Source: JAPLDA01 sp043787975 (GTDB lineage: Bacteria > Bacteroidota > Bacteroidia > AKYH767-A > 2013-40CM-41-45). From it: 64,000 bases of DNA. Positions 43,642 through 52,513 of this stretch are shown here, one piece after another. The position numbers and the translations under genes were made by a program. The notes under the pieces are model-generated. The model did no database searches, had not been told where the DNA came from, and saw nothing but the letters and a program-made list of their open reading frames with translations. The stretch's first letter is position 1. Each line of letters begins with the position of its first letter. The DNA is taken from positions 105,944 through 169,943 of the forward strand of contig JAYVUK010000071.1 of the NCBI GenBank assembly GCA_043787975.1, read 5' to 3'.

Positions 43642-44784
43642 TTAAGAATGAAACAATTCCATCGCGATTTTATCAGCGAAAAATTTCCCTTTTCTTGTTA
43701 ATACATAAGTACCTTCTTTTTTTTCAATCCAACCGTTGGTAATAAATTGAGCAACACATTTTAAAAAATATTCAGCAAGATTTTTTTCAAAATTTTCCGC
43801 GATTAATTCAATGTTGCTTCCCCACATCGTTCGCAGTGAAGTAAGGATGTATTCATTGTATCGTTGTATTGTCGTTAGCTCTTCGATTTCAGAAGGGATT
43901 TTATTTTCATCCAGCGATTTTATGTAGACTGAATTATTTGCGATATTCCATTGACGTGAAACACCATTGTAAGAATGTGCAGAAGGTCCTAAGCCGAGGT
44001 ATTTTTCATTTCGCCAGTAGTTTGTATTGTGTTGTGAATACCTATTGTCTTTAGCGAAGTTGGAAATCTCGTATTGTTCAAAACCGTGATCTGTTGCAGC
44101 CTGTATCAGCAATTCAAATTGCTCCGCAGATTTTGCTTCTTCTACAGCAGGAACTTTTCCTTTTTTGATAAACTGTGCCAACGCTGTTTTTGGTTCCACG
44201 GTTAAAGCATAACAGGAAAGATGTGGAATATCCAACCCAAAAGCAGTTTCAAGATTTTTCAGCCATTGTTCATTTGAAAGTGTCGGTGTTCCGTAAATTA
44301 AATCAATGGTGATGTTGGTGAATCCTGCATCCTGAGCAGCTTTTACAGATTCATGAGCTTGCATGGAATTGTGAGCGCGATTCATAAATTTTAAATCGTC
44401 ATCAAAAAAACTTTGGATGCCGATACTAAGTCGGTTGATGCCGGCTTCCTTCAGGGCGATTAATTTTTCTTTTGTAAGATCATCAGGATTTGCTTCCAGC
44501 GTGATCTCCATGTTTTTTTTTAATTCGTGATGTTTAGAAATCTCACTAAGTATTTTTTTTATTTCATCTCCTGAAAGCAAGGATGGAGTTCCACCGCCGA
44601 AGTAAATAGTCGACAGTTGGCAGTCAGCAGTTGGCAGTGGTTGAAAATAATATTTTTGTAATTTTATTTCTTCCAGAAGAGCTTTAATAAATGCATCTTT
44701 TTTATTCAGCGATACAGAAAAGTGAAAGTCGCAATAGTGGCAGGCTTGTTTACAGAAAGGAATGTGAATATAAATGCCACTCAT
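43642..44784 (-). CDS. hemW: HemW-type radical SAM protein (heme chaperone)
   Basis: A 380-residue radical SAM protein. The iron-sulfur cysteines are Cys11, Cys15 and Cys18 in FCKQACHYCDF, followed by YFGGGTPSLL, the EANPDDLTKEKLI block, GINRLSIGIQSF and LIYGTPTL. The C-terminal domain ends GKFFADKIAMELF. HemW is now seen as a heme-binding chaperone rather than an oxidase; older annotation calls it coproporphyrinogen III oxidase. Residues about 49-59 (LPTADCQLSTI) come from a GTCGAC-type repeat just before YFGGG. Its ATG overlaps the stop of the upstream histidine kinase gene by one base (TAATG), so the two are coupled. Confidence 0.93.
   Translation of the reverse strand: MSGIYIHIPFCKQACHYCDFHFSVSLNKKDAFIKALLEEIKLQKYYFQPLPTADCQLSTIYFGGGTPSLLSGDEIKKILSEISKHHELKKNMEITLEANPDDLTKEKLIALKEAGINRLSIGIQSFFDDDLKFMNRAHNSMQAHESVKAAQDAGFTNITIDLIYGTPTLSNEQWLKNLETAFGLDIPHLSCYALTVEPKTALAQFIKKGKVPAVEEAKSAEQFELLIQAATDHGFEQYEISNFAKDNRYSQHNTNYWRNEKYLGLGPSAHSYNGVSRQWNIANNSVYIKSLDENKIPSEIEELTTIQRYNEYILTSLRTMWGSNIELIAENFEKNLAEYFLKCVAQFITNGWIEKKEGTYVLTRKGKFFADKIAMELFHS
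44608..44640. repeat. GTCGAC-type palindromic repeat embedded in hemW
   Basis: AGTCGACAGTTGGCAGTCAG continuing CAGTTGGCAGTGG. It is read in frame in hemW, where it encodes LPTADCQLST immediately before the conserved YFGGGTPS motif. It is related to copies in hemL and kynU. Confidence 0.75.
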
Positions 44785-45935
44785 TATTTTTTTAAAACGA
44801 TTCTGAAAGTAGAACCTTTATTAGTCTCTGAATTTTTTACAAAAATTTGCCCGTCATGATAATCTTCAATAATGCGCTTGCTCAACGAAAGCCCAAGTCC
44901 CCACCCACGTTTTTTTGTCGTGTAGCCGGGTTTGAAAATAGTTTTATGGGAGCTCTTCGCGATTCCTTTTCCCGTATCGGAAATATCAATATAGACAAAT
45001 TGGTGCTGGTCGGTGATGGTCATTTTAATTTCTCCTAAACCATTCATCGCATCAATGGAATTCTTTAAAATGTTTTCAATCACCCATTCAAACAACGGAA
45101 TATTCATCGGTGCGAGTACAATATTTTTTTCGGTATCTGTAATGGAAAAAATAACTTTATCCGAAGTTCTTGTTTTAATATAGTCAACGGAATGTTGTAA
45201 AACCTGTTGAACATTTTCTTTTTGCAAAGCAGGAGCGGAGCCTATTTTTGAAAAGCGTTCGGTGATGGTTTGTAACCGCAAAATGTCTTTTTCAATTTCA
45301 CTGGTGTACGATGGATCGGTTCCTTTCAACTTTAAAAATTCAAGCCAGGCAATCAATGATGAAAGCGGAGTTCCAAGTTGATGCGCGGTTTCCTTTGCCA
45401 TTCCAACCCACACCTGGTTTTGTTCCGCTTTGCGTGAGCTGCTGAAAGCGAGATACGAGACGATCAAAAAAAGCGCGATGACTGCTAGCTGGAAATATGG
45501 ATAATAACGTAGCTTGGTTAAAAGAATCGAGTCTTTATACAGAATTTGATTTTTATTTCCTCCTGTTAAAAAAATTTCAATCGGTTCGTGTTGCGATTGC
45601 ATTAACACAATTTGTTCTTTGATATATTCCGGTTGAAGAGCTTTGAGCGAATCAAGATTACGATAAGAAATCATCCCACCTTTGCTGTCAGCAAGAATGA
45701 CAGGAATGGTCGTGTTGTTGCCGATCACGTTGGAAAGAAAATTCAAATCAGTCGTGATATCGTTGATGTCAGCAAGTTTTTTAGTTGCCTCCGCCCAGAG
45801 TTCAATTTTTTTGCGCTCTTCTTCGGCTAAACTTTTGACCAGCTTGTTGGTGTACCAAAGCGAGGCCGCGCAGATCAAAAGAGCGGCGATGAGCAATAAA
45901 ATTTTCCAGCGTTGTTTTTGCGTATAAATATTCAA
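44784..45935 (-). CDS. Membrane sensor histidine kinase
   Basis: A 383-residue sensor kinase. Two membrane helices (about 11-28 and 147-165) flank a periplasmic region. The phospho-acceptor is His185 in AKETAHQLGTPLSSLIAW, a variant H box common in Bacteroidota. The ATP-binding domain has an N box EWVIENILKNSIDAM, DTGKGIAK, and GWGLGLSLSKRI as the G2 lid. There is no HAMP or receiver domain. Its stop overlaps the hemW start, so it is co-translated with hemW; no response regulator is present in this operon. Confidence 0.93.
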   Translation of the reverse strand: MNIYTQKQRWKILLLIAALLICAASLWYTNKLVKSLAEEERKKIELWAEATKKLADINDITTDLNFLSNVIGNNTTIPVILADSKGGMISYRNLDSLKALQPEYIKEQIVLMQSQHEPIEIFLTGGNKNQILYKDSILLTKLRYYPYFQLAVIALFLIVSYLAFSSSRKAEQNQVWVGMAKETAHQLGTPLSSLIAWLEFLKLKGTDPSYTSEIEKDILRLQTITERFSKIGSAPALQKENVQQVLQHSVDYIKTRTSDKVIFSITDTEKNIVLAPMNIPLFEWVIENILKNSIDAMNGLGEIKMTITDQHQFVYIDISDTGKGIAKSSHKTIFKPGYTTKKRGWGLGLSLSKRIIEDYHDGQIFVKNSETNKGSTFRIVLKK

Positions 45936-45999
45936 GCAGAATCCTCCTGTGAAAGAAAACGCTAAGGTGTTAAAAAAATTCTAATGAAAGGGAGATCAT

Positions 46000-46066
46000 C
46001 GAATTACAAATAAGTACGAAACTACGAATATCGGCTAATTCGTAGTTTCGTACTTATTCGTAATTA
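46000..46066. repeat. Palindromic intergenic repeat, TACGAAACTACGAA-type
   Basis: CGAATTACAAATAAGTACGA and the inverse arm TCGTACTTATTCGTAATTAG surround an AAACTACGAAT-ATTCGTAGTTT inner stem. A terminus reading GGTAGTATCTCATTTTGAA (complement strand) lies at 46085-46103. The repeat lies between the histidine kinase start and the AsmA-like gene. Confidence 0.75.
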
Positions 46067-46111
46067 GTTGGAACTTCTGTGGTATTCAAAATGAGATACT
46101 ACCGTCACATA

Positions 46112-48646
46112 TTATTTCTCGTTCCAGTCAACCTGCATCTCATCCTTCTTCTTTTTCTGAACCTGGGAAGATGGAGAATCTTTTTTCTTAGAACCGAATT
46201 CAGCGCTTAAAAGGTTTTTCAAATTTTGCTTTTCGGTTTTTATTTCAGTTTTTATTTTTTCGGCCACACCTTTCTTATCGTAACTGAATTTCGGATCATC
46301 CACAATTCCTTTCATGGTGAGGTACAATTTTGTTCTTCCCAGTCCATCATCTTCAACTTGTCCGAATTCCGTATTCTGATCTTTCATTTTTTTACCAAGC
46401 ATGTCGCTGAGTAACAGTTGTAACTTGTAATCGATCATGTTGTCGAAATCATGCGTACCAGATCCTGTAAGGTTAAGCGCACTTGATTTGATTTCCATAT
46501 CCGGAATAAAAATTTTCCGGTTGGAGATTTTGATTTGATTTTTCAGTGTCGAAAAGTTGATGTGTTTTAAATCGGCAAGCTTTAAATATTTTGAAAGCGC
46601 AAGGATGGGTTTGAAATCATTCAGTTCGCCGTTATCGATGGTAATGTCGCATGTGGAAACAACACTTTTTGAATTGATGTCCAAATCAGTTGTCCACGAT
46701 GATTTGAATTGAAGATTCGCGCTGATTTTCCCTTTCACATTTTTGTCGGTCAGGGTCGACTGATCAAAATTTTCCATCTCATAAAACAGTTGTGTAATGT
46801 CAAGCTTTGAACAGGCTGCATTACAAGAAATAATCACACTGTCCTTTCGCGAAGCATTGATGGAAGCATCCATCATGACTGTTCCGTTCATCGAAGAAAA
46901 ACTGAGATCTTTTCCTGCAATAACCTGGTTGGATAAATGAATTGCACCCTTCATTTGCGTAGCTGCAAATTTCCTGAAGTGAAGTTTCCCGATTTCAACA
47001 TTCAGCCTGCACACCAGCCTCGGATTGAATTTCAACTTGTAAGTTGTATCGTTTTCAGCAGTTACAGATTTGTTGGTAAGTAACTCATCGAGATCAATAA
47101 CAGAAGAAGTCAGTTTTGCATCCACCTCTGCTTCCTGACCGGCAATTAGCAGGTAGGTGAGAAAATTCCTAAACACTCCATTTAGTTGAAAATCACTGGA
47201 AGAGACACTTCCTTTCAATGAAGAAACATGTACGTTGTTATCATGTAAAGAAAAATTTCCGTTGATGTTTTTAAACTCCAACGGATTTCGTTTCAGCTTG
47301 AATGCAACATCTTTCAACACAATATCTCCGGATGCTTTTACCTTGTAAAGTGTATTGGAATTGTATCGTGGCAGGTCTTTTATTTTTCCTGCGAACGAAA
47401 CATTCAGCCCAAGATCACCGGAAAGTGTTTCAAGTGTGTCGAGTTTCATGAAATGGTTCAGGTGACTCAGGTCAAGGTCCGTCACAGCATGAAGTGTAAG
47501 AAAAGGGTTGGTGAAATCTTCTATTTTAAGTTCAGCATGAATCGTTCTTCCGCCAAGTACCGCGCTGAGAGATGGAATTTCGAGGACATTTGTTTTTGCC
47601 GATGAATGATTGCGGAATGTTCCGGTCGCTACTAATTTTTCCAGCGTAACATCATTTGTTTTCGGAGAAATTTTTCCGTCTTTGATGGAGAAATTGATGG
47701 CAACATCCGGAATATGGGTTGCATCTTCATTGCCTTTAATGTTGATGGTGAGCGATACTTTTCCTTTCGTTACAAAATTCGTTGCAAAAGATTTTCTGTA
47801 GACAACTGGTAACGCAGTCATGAACGATTCGATCTTCGCTTCATGGGCATCAATCGTTAAGCCGAGACGGGTTGTTTTTGGTAATGAAATCACATTTCCT
47901 TTTATTTCAAATGCAAGATCATTCATTCGAACCTGGCTCTTGTCGAATGTATATTCGTTGGTTTTGTTATTGACTTTTAACTCAGAGTTAACCCGGATTT
48001 CTTTTTCAGAAACATAGTTGGTAGGTCCCACTAAGAAATGGTTAACCAATAAGTTCGCTTTTGTCTTCAAAACAAATTCATCTCCTGAAAATTTTCCTGA
48101 CAACTCTGCATCTTTTGCGTTGAGAAGATAATCCTGGTCGTTGCGCAGATCAACATAGCTCACTTGTACATGATCCAATACAATTTTTTTCAGGTCGATA
48201 ACAGAAGCAGAACCTGAATCAGCAGTTGATTTCCAGAAATGATAATTGTTTTTTCCGGAGGCATCAATTCTCACATTCAGTTTTCCGTCTTTCACAACAA
48301 TTTTCCGTACAGCAATGTCTTTGTCAAAAATGGTTGTTATGTTGAAGAGCAATGAAACATGTTCAGCATACAGCAAGGTGTCTTTTTCTTTTTTATCAGT
48401 TACCTCTTTTGCGGTTACGTATTTCATATCCACGGATGCATACGGAAAATGACGAAGCACTGAAAAATTGAATTGGCTGATGTTGATTTCTGTATTTACA
48501 TTTTTATTGATCTCGTCAAGCATCATGCGTTTTATTTCGTCTCCGTAAAATGCACTGATGATGACTCCAAGCAACAAAAAAGATAAAACAACAATGCCTG
48601 AAATTTTCAGCATACGTTTCAGTAAATTGATAACCGACTTGCTCAT
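46112..48646 (-). CDS. AsmA-like outer-membrane biogenesis protein
   Basis: An 844-residue protein with one N-terminal membrane helix (about 13-32). The long rest is built from beta-rich repeats of AsmA type: ISQFNFSVLRHFPYASVDMK, VRKIVVKDGKLNVRIDASGKN, and a C-terminal region with DLKHINFSTLKNQIKISNR and LNLTGSGTHDFDNMIDYKL. The AsmA/DUF3971 proteins form long hydrophobic grooves and are linked to lipid transport or outer-membrane maintenance. The last 60 residues are Lys-rich. It is a single gene with repeats on both sides. Confidence 0.85.
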   Translation of the reverse strand: MSKSVINLLKRMLKISGIVVLSFLLLGVIISAFYGDEIKRMMLDEINKNVNTEINISQFNFSVLRHFPYASVDMKYVTAKEVTDKKEKDTLLYAEHVSLLFNITTIFDKDIAVRKIVVKDGKLNVRIDASGKNNYHFWKSTADSGSASVIDLKKIVLDHVQVSYVDLRNDQDYLLNAKDAELSGKFSGDEFVLKTKANLLVNHFLVGPTNYVSEKEIRVNSELKVNNKTNEYTFDKSQVRMNDLAFEIKGNVISLPKTTRLGLTIDAHEAKIESFMTALPVVYRKSFATNFVTKGKVSLTINIKGNEDATHIPDVAINFSIKDGKISPKTNDVTLEKLVATGTFRNHSSAKTNVLEIPSLSAVLGGRTIHAELKIEDFTNPFLTLHAVTDLDLSHLNHFMKLDTLETLSGDLGLNVSFAGKIKDLPRYNSNTLYKVKASGDIVLKDVAFKLKRNPLEFKNINGNFSLHDNNVHVSSLKGSVSSSDFQLNGVFRNFLTYLLIAGQEAEVDAKLTSSVIDLDELLTNKSVTAENDTTYKLKFNPRLVCRLNVEIGKLHFRKFAATQMKGAIHLSNQVIAGKDLSFSSMNGTVMMDASINASRKDSVIISCNAACSKLDITQLFYEMENFDQSTLTDKNVKGKISANLQFKSSWTTDLDINSKSVVSTCDITIDNGELNDFKPILALSKYLKLADLKHINFSTLKNQIKISNRKIFIPDMEIKSSALNLTGSGTHDFDNMIDYKLQLLLSDMLGKKMKDQNTEFGQVEDDGLGRTKLYLTMKGIVDDPKFSYDKKGVAEKIKTEIKTEKQNLKNLLSAEFGSKKKDSPSSQVQKKKKDEMQVDWNEK

Positions 48647-48811
48647 TTGATGTGTTTAACGAAACCCCGGAGATGGAAATTTTGTTTGGGTAAGAAAATG
48701 TATGAGATTGATACGGCAAAAAGGAATATTTGTTAGCGGGTGAATAGAATTTTTGCCGGCTATTTTGGGAGCAACTCATCCTTGAAAAACAATTCCTACT
48801 ATTGCCTTGAA

Positions 48812-48937
48812 ATGAAACGTCTGAAGGAGTTGATCCAATATCTTTACCGGAATTATAAAGACTATTTCCCGGCAGATTTATGGGCTTTACTCATCATGAT
48901 TCTCATGTTTATCCTTGCTTTTATCTTTCTTACCTGA
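48812..48937 (+). CDS. Possible small membrane protein (41 aa)
   Basis: A 41-residue frame with a positively charged N-terminal helix (MKRLKELIQYLYRNYKDYF) and a single hydrophobic C-terminal helix (ADLWALLIMILMFILAF). The ATG at 48812 is preferred over a start 72 bases earlier, which reads into low-complexity sequence. Its shape resembles small stress-related membrane proteins, but there is no homology evidence I can cite. A repeat element begins about 55 bases downstream. Confidence is low. Confidence 0.4.
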   Translation: MKRLKELIQYLYRNYKDYFPADLWALLIMILMFILAFIFLT

Positions 48938-48993
48938 ACGATATTTCTGCAGGTTCGTGTTTTGGTGTGCAAAGCAGTTTTACTTTGGTAAAT

Positions 48994-49130
48994 GGATTCC
49001 TCACTTTGTTCGGAATGACAATATTTGCTAATGCAGAAATGGAGAGAAAAGAAGGGCGCAAAGCGCCCTTCTTTTCTCTCCCACTCAAACCCAAAACTAT
49101 CTCTGTCATTCCGAACGAAGTGAGGAATCT
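48994..49130. repeat. Inverted repeat with nested hairpin upstream of sod end
   Basis: The outer arms are GGATTCCTCACTTTGTTCGG and a TCATTCCGAACGAAGTGAGG-type inverse copy. The middle contains a long perfect hairpin, GAGAGAAAAGAAGGGCGC - AAA - GCGCCCTTCTTTTCTCTC (49042-49080). The arm core is the same family as the one in the 19181 element and at 53971, with A/T variants. Confidence 0.75.
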
Positions 49131-49207
49131 TACACAGCTTATTTCAGGATGACAATTGGTCGGGCACCAATATAAAGGAGATCAAAAAAAACATTTTCAC
49201 AAAAAAA

Positions 49208-49225
49208 CCTCGCCGGAAAGCGAGG
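49208..49225 (-). terminator. Rho-independent terminator of the sod gene
   Basis: A 6-bp stem CCTCGC / GCGAGG with a CGGAAA loop; on the minus strand it is followed by a T7 run. It lies about 25 bases past the stop of the superoxide dismutase gene. Confidence 0.8.
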
Positions 49226-49249
49226 TTTTAAGATAAAAGTGCTGAATTA

Positions 49250-49855
49250 TTATTTCGCAGCGGAAAATCTTTTTCCAACTTCATCCCAGTTTACAACATT
49301 CCACCAGGCTGTAATGTAATCAGGTCTGCGGTTCTGGTAGTTTAAGTAGTAAGCATGTTCCCATACATCAAGACCAAGCAGCGGAGTTCCTTTTACATCA
49401 GAAATATCCATTAACGGATTGTCCTGGTTCGGGGTCGAACCAATGGCAAGTTTGCCGTCATTCATCACCAACCAGGCCCATCCGCTGCCGAAGCGTGTGG
49501 TTCCTGCTGCAGCAAATTTACTTTTGAACTCATCGAAATTTCCAAACGAAGAGGAGATGGCATCGGCAAGAACTCCTGCCGGGGCTTTGCTTCCTCCCGG
49601 CGTCATTAGTGTCCAGAATAAAGAATGGTTGTAATGGCCGCCGCCGTTGTTGCGAACCGGTGGACCGTACTTTGAAATGTTCTTGCAAAGATCTTCGATG
49701 CTCATTTTATCAGCATCGGTAGTTGCAATGGCTGCATTGAGGTTGGTTACGTATGCAGTATGATGTTTCCCATGATGAATTTCCATGGTGCGTGCATCAA
49801 TATGAGGTTCCAATGCATTGAATGCATACGGAAGTGGAGGAAGTTGAAATGCCAT
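49250..49855 (-). CDS. Superoxide dismutase (Fe/Mn)
   Basis: A 201-residue Fe/Mn superoxide dismutase that disproportionates superoxide. Metal ligands: His27 in TMEIHHGKHHTAYV, a His in GGHYNHSLFW, and Asp and His in VWEHAYYLNYQN. N-terminal helices and C-terminal DEVGKRF fit the family. The sequence does not clearly separate Fe from Mn forms (sodA versus sodB), so no symbol is given. The gene stands alone with its own promoter element and terminator. Confidence 0.97.
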   Translation of the reverse strand: MAFQLPPLPYAFNALEPHIDARTMEIHHGKHHTAYVTNLNAAIATTDADKMSIEDLCKNISKYGPPVRNNGGGHYNHSLFWTLMTPGGSKAPAGVLADAISSSFGNFDEFKSKFAAAGTTRFGSGWAWLVMNDGKLAIGSTPNQDNPLMDISDVKGTPLLGLDVWEHAYYLNYQNRRPDYITAWWNVVNWDEVGKRFSAAK

Positions 49856-49899
49856 GATGTTAGTAGATTAAGAAGTTAGAGAATGATTATAAGTGACAA

Positions 49900-49907
49900 C
49901 AAAATTA
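49900..49907 (-). promoter_or_regulatory. -7 promoter element for the sod gene
   Basis: On the minus strand this reads TAATTTTG, matching TAnnTTTG, 44 bases before the ATG. It lies between the ctp stop codon and the sod start. Confidence 0.5.
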
Positions 49908-49926
49908 CAAATTAAATAGTTGCTGC

Positions 49927-51546
49927 TTACTTCGATGCCACTTCGTGCCGGCCAATCATCAGCAGTGCTTTTTTTAATGTAACATCCGCCTGGTGAATGA
50001 CAGGGTAGAAGCCATCGTTTTTCCAGATCTGTCGTGCGATCAGCGCTTTCAATTGGATGCGAATGATGGATGAAGAAATTTTTTCACCCTTTTCATCTTT
50101 CGCAACTCCATTCTTCAGCGTATAGTTTTCGAACTCACGATAGAGCTCATCGTTTACTGAAAATTTTTTGTTAAACTCTTCAAATGATTTATATTTTTCA
50201 AATGATTTACGGTTCTGGTCGAGGTAGCTGTATGCAAACTCCGTCACCAATCCTTTGCTGCTGGCATTTGTATAGAATTGCGAACCTCCTGTTGTATCAA
50301 GCGGTACAAACACATCGGGCATAATGCCTCCACCACCATAAACAATTTTTCCGGCGGGAGTTTTATATTTCAATGAATCCGTAAAGTGAATGCTGTCGGT
50401 ATTTTCAAACTCACCTTTTTTCATCCGGTCCATCAATTCATTCTGGTATTCTTCAAAGCCATCGAGATAAGGTTTCTGAATACATCTTCCCGTTGGTGTA
50501 TAATAGCGCGCAATTGTCAGGCGAATAGCAGAACCATCAGGAAAATTACTTTGCTCTTGTACGAGCCCTTTGCCGAACGATCTTCTTCCGATAATGGTTG
50601 CCCGGTCCTGGTCCTGCAAAGCACCGGCAACAATTTCACTGGCGGACGCGCTGCCTTCATCAACCAACACCACCAAAGCTCCTTCTTCAAAAAATCCGCG
50701 TGAGGTTGCATTGTAGGTTTCACGCGGACGCGAACGACCTTCCGTGTACACAATCAATTTTTTATCAGGAAGAAATTCATCGGCGATCTGGATGGCTGTT
50801 CGCAAATAACCACCGGGATTTCCACGGAGATCAAGGACGAGATTTTTCATGCCGAGTTTTTTCAGCTTCATGAATCCATCGATGTACTCATCGTAGGTAC
50901 GTTCGGCGAAATGACTGACCTTGATGTAACCTGTGTTGGCGTCGAGCATGTACGACACATCCACGCTGTAAATCGGAATTTTACCACGCGTGATCGTGTA
51001 GTCAATGAGCTTTTCATTCCCTCTTCTTAAAATGCTCACGTTTACTTTGCTTCCGCTTGCTCCGCGAAGCGATTGAGTAACCTGCAGGTTCGTGATGTTG
51101 ATGCCCGCGACATTTTTTCCATCCACTTTTACAATACGATCACCGGAACGGATGCCGAGCTGTTCCGACGGTCCGCCCGCAATTGCAGATACAACCATGA
51201 TGGTATCACTCTGCACATGAAATTCAATGCCGATGCCTTCAAAGTTTCCTTCCAGCGGTTCGTTCATCGCCTGGAGCTCGTCGGCAGGAATGTAAGCAGA
51301 ATGCGGATCGAGGGTATGCAGCATCCCTTCAATGGTATTTTCCACCAGCTTCTTTTGATTCACCGTATCAACATATTCCTGGTTGATGTAATTCACCACA
51401 TCGTTGATCTTGTTGAACTGGTTTGTCCTGAGAGAGAAAATATTGCCCGCGTTATTGAACGGGGCTTTCATTTTCATACCGACATAAATTCCGACAACAA
51501 GCACGCTTGCAAAAAGAAACGGCAACCAGGCTTTATATTTATTCAC
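49927..51546 (-). CDS. C-terminal processing peptidase (S41, PDZ)
   Basis: A 539-residue exported protease. The N-terminus has a signal anchor (about 9-25). Residues about 85-180 are a PDZ domain (EGIGIEFHVQSDTIMVVSAI). The catalytic domain shows the Ser in DEGSASASEIVAGAL and the Lys in SFGKGLVQEQ, forming the Ser-Lys dyad of the CtpA/Tsp family, along with LDLRGNPGGYLRTAIQIAD. The C-terminal 150 residues are helical and specific to this phylum. Such enzymes trim periplasmic and membrane proteins at the C-terminus. It is followed by the dCMP deaminase gene on the same strand, upstream in sequence. Confidence 0.95.
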   Translation of the reverse strand: MNKYKAWLPFLFASVLVVGIYVGMKMKAPFNNAGNIFSLRTNQFNKINDVVNYINQEYVDTVNQKKLVENTIEGMLHTLDPHSAYIPADELQAMNEPLEGNFEGIGIEFHVQSDTIMVVSAIAGGPSEQLGIRSGDRIVKVDGKNVAGINITNLQVTQSLRGASGSKVNVSILRRGNEKLIDYTITRGKIPIYSVDVSYMLDANTGYIKVSHFAERTYDEYIDGFMKLKKLGMKNLVLDLRGNPGGYLRTAIQIADEFLPDKKLIVYTEGRSRPRETYNATSRGFFEEGALVVLVDEGSASASEIVAGALQDQDRATIIGRRSFGKGLVQEQSNFPDGSAIRLTIARYYTPTGRCIQKPYLDGFEEYQNELMDRMKKGEFENTDSIHFTDSLKYKTPAGKIVYGGGGIMPDVFVPLDTTGGSQFYTNASSKGLVTEFAYSYLDQNRKSFEKYKSFEEFNKKFSVNDELYREFENYTLKNGVAKDEKGEKISSSIIRIQLKALIARQIWKNDGFYPVIHQADVTLKKALLMIGRHEVASK

Positions 51547-51611
51547 CAGATTTTTTTTTGATTATCTATGTACTAAGGAAGCAGGAAAAGGTTTCCCGGA
51601 TTCAAAACAAT

Positions 51612-52088
51612 CTACAGAACGGCTGCTTCTTTGTTAAATTGGAATTGTTCGACATCAACTCCGAATTTTTTTAAGAAGTCAACACCTTCATCGGCAGGAA
51701 TACCTTTGTACTGTGCGTATGAATTGAGGTAATACACTTTTTTAATACCTAATGTGTAGATCACGCGGGCGCAGGCAAGACACGGAGAGAGCGTCACATA
51801 CAGTGTACATCCCTCAATGGCTACATTGTTTTTAGATGCATACAAGATTGCATTCTGTTCTGCATGAAGCGCAAGCGAACAACTTCCTTTGCTGTCGCGC
51901 GGACAACCTGTTTGCGGCCACTCTTCATCGCAATTATTGGTACCTGCGGGAGGACCGTTGTAGCCCAATGAAACAATGCGGGTATCCTTGGTAAGTACTG
52001 CTCCCACTTTTATTTTTACGCAATGCGATTTTGGAGCAAGATTTTGCGCCAGTTCCATATATATTTCATCAAAACTCGGACGGTGCAT
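51612..52088 (-). CDS. dCMP deaminase family protein
   Basis: A 158-residue zinc deaminase. The HAEQNAIL motif provides the zinc histidine and catalytic Glu, and TLSPCLACARVIYT the two zinc cysteines. An additional Cys/His set around CDEEWPQTGCPRD is typical of dCMP deaminases, which make dUMP for thymidylate synthesis. ComEB-like annotation is also common for this family; no competence context is visible here. A -7 promoter element lies 17 bases upstream. Confidence 0.95.
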   Translation of the reverse strand: MHRPSFDEIYMELAQNLAPKSHCVKIKVGAVLTKDTRIVSLGYNGPPAGTNNCDEEWPQTGCPRDSKGSCSLALHAEQNAILYASKNNVAIEGCTLYVTLSPCLACARVIYTLGIKKVYYLNSYAQYKGIPADEGVDFLKKFGVDVEQFQFNKEAAVL

Positions 52089-52104
52089 ACAGTTAATTTG
52101 CGTG

Positions 52105-52112
52105 CAAAGATA
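52105..52112 (-). promoter_or_regulatory. -7 promoter element for the dCMP deaminase gene
   Basis: On the minus strand this reads TATCTTTG, matching TAnnTTTG, 16-17 bases before the ATG at 52088. Confidence 0.6.
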
Positions 52113-52214
52113 CTATGATAAAAGGAATCATAGGTGGAGGATAAAAGGAAAGATGATGGTTTGGAAAATTCGAAGCCTGTTTGAACAGGCTGAAAAAAAT
52201 AGTTGCTTTTTGAA

Positions 52215-52400
52215 TTAAGAAAGCTTTCTGAATACGTCAATCACAATGTTGTAATAAGCGGCAAACGTAGCCACGCACCAAATCTTTAATAATCGTTTTT
52301 CATCCTTCTTTAAAAATCGTACGGCTTTGGTAAGTTCTTTTCTGAAAAGGGTTTTATCAAAACTAACCTTGGTAAGAATCTGCTTAGTGTATTCGAACAT
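52215..52400 (-). CDS. Small hypothetical protein (61 aa), basic with hydrophobic C-terminus
   Basis: A 61-residue protein. The first 45 residues are highly basic (TKVSFDKTLFRKELTKAVRF, then LKKDEKRLLKIW), followed by a short hydrophobic stretch CVATFAAYYNIVIDVF. I recall similar small proteins of this size in Bacteroidota genomes, but no function can be given and this could not be verified here. It lies between the deaminase and ubiX genes on the same strand, with gaps of 126 and 113 bases. Confidence 0.65.
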   Translation of the reverse strand: MFEYTKQILTKVSFDKTLFRKELTKAVRFLKKDEKRLLKIWCVATFAAYYNIVIDVFRKLS

Positions 52401-52513
52401 ATTTTTAAGGTTTTAGTTTTTGGAAGTGCTAAAGTAACATTCCTCCAAACGCGTGTCAAGAGAAATTATTGCATGCCTTACATCCTTTTTCAACCGTTTA
52501 ATTTTCAATCCCT

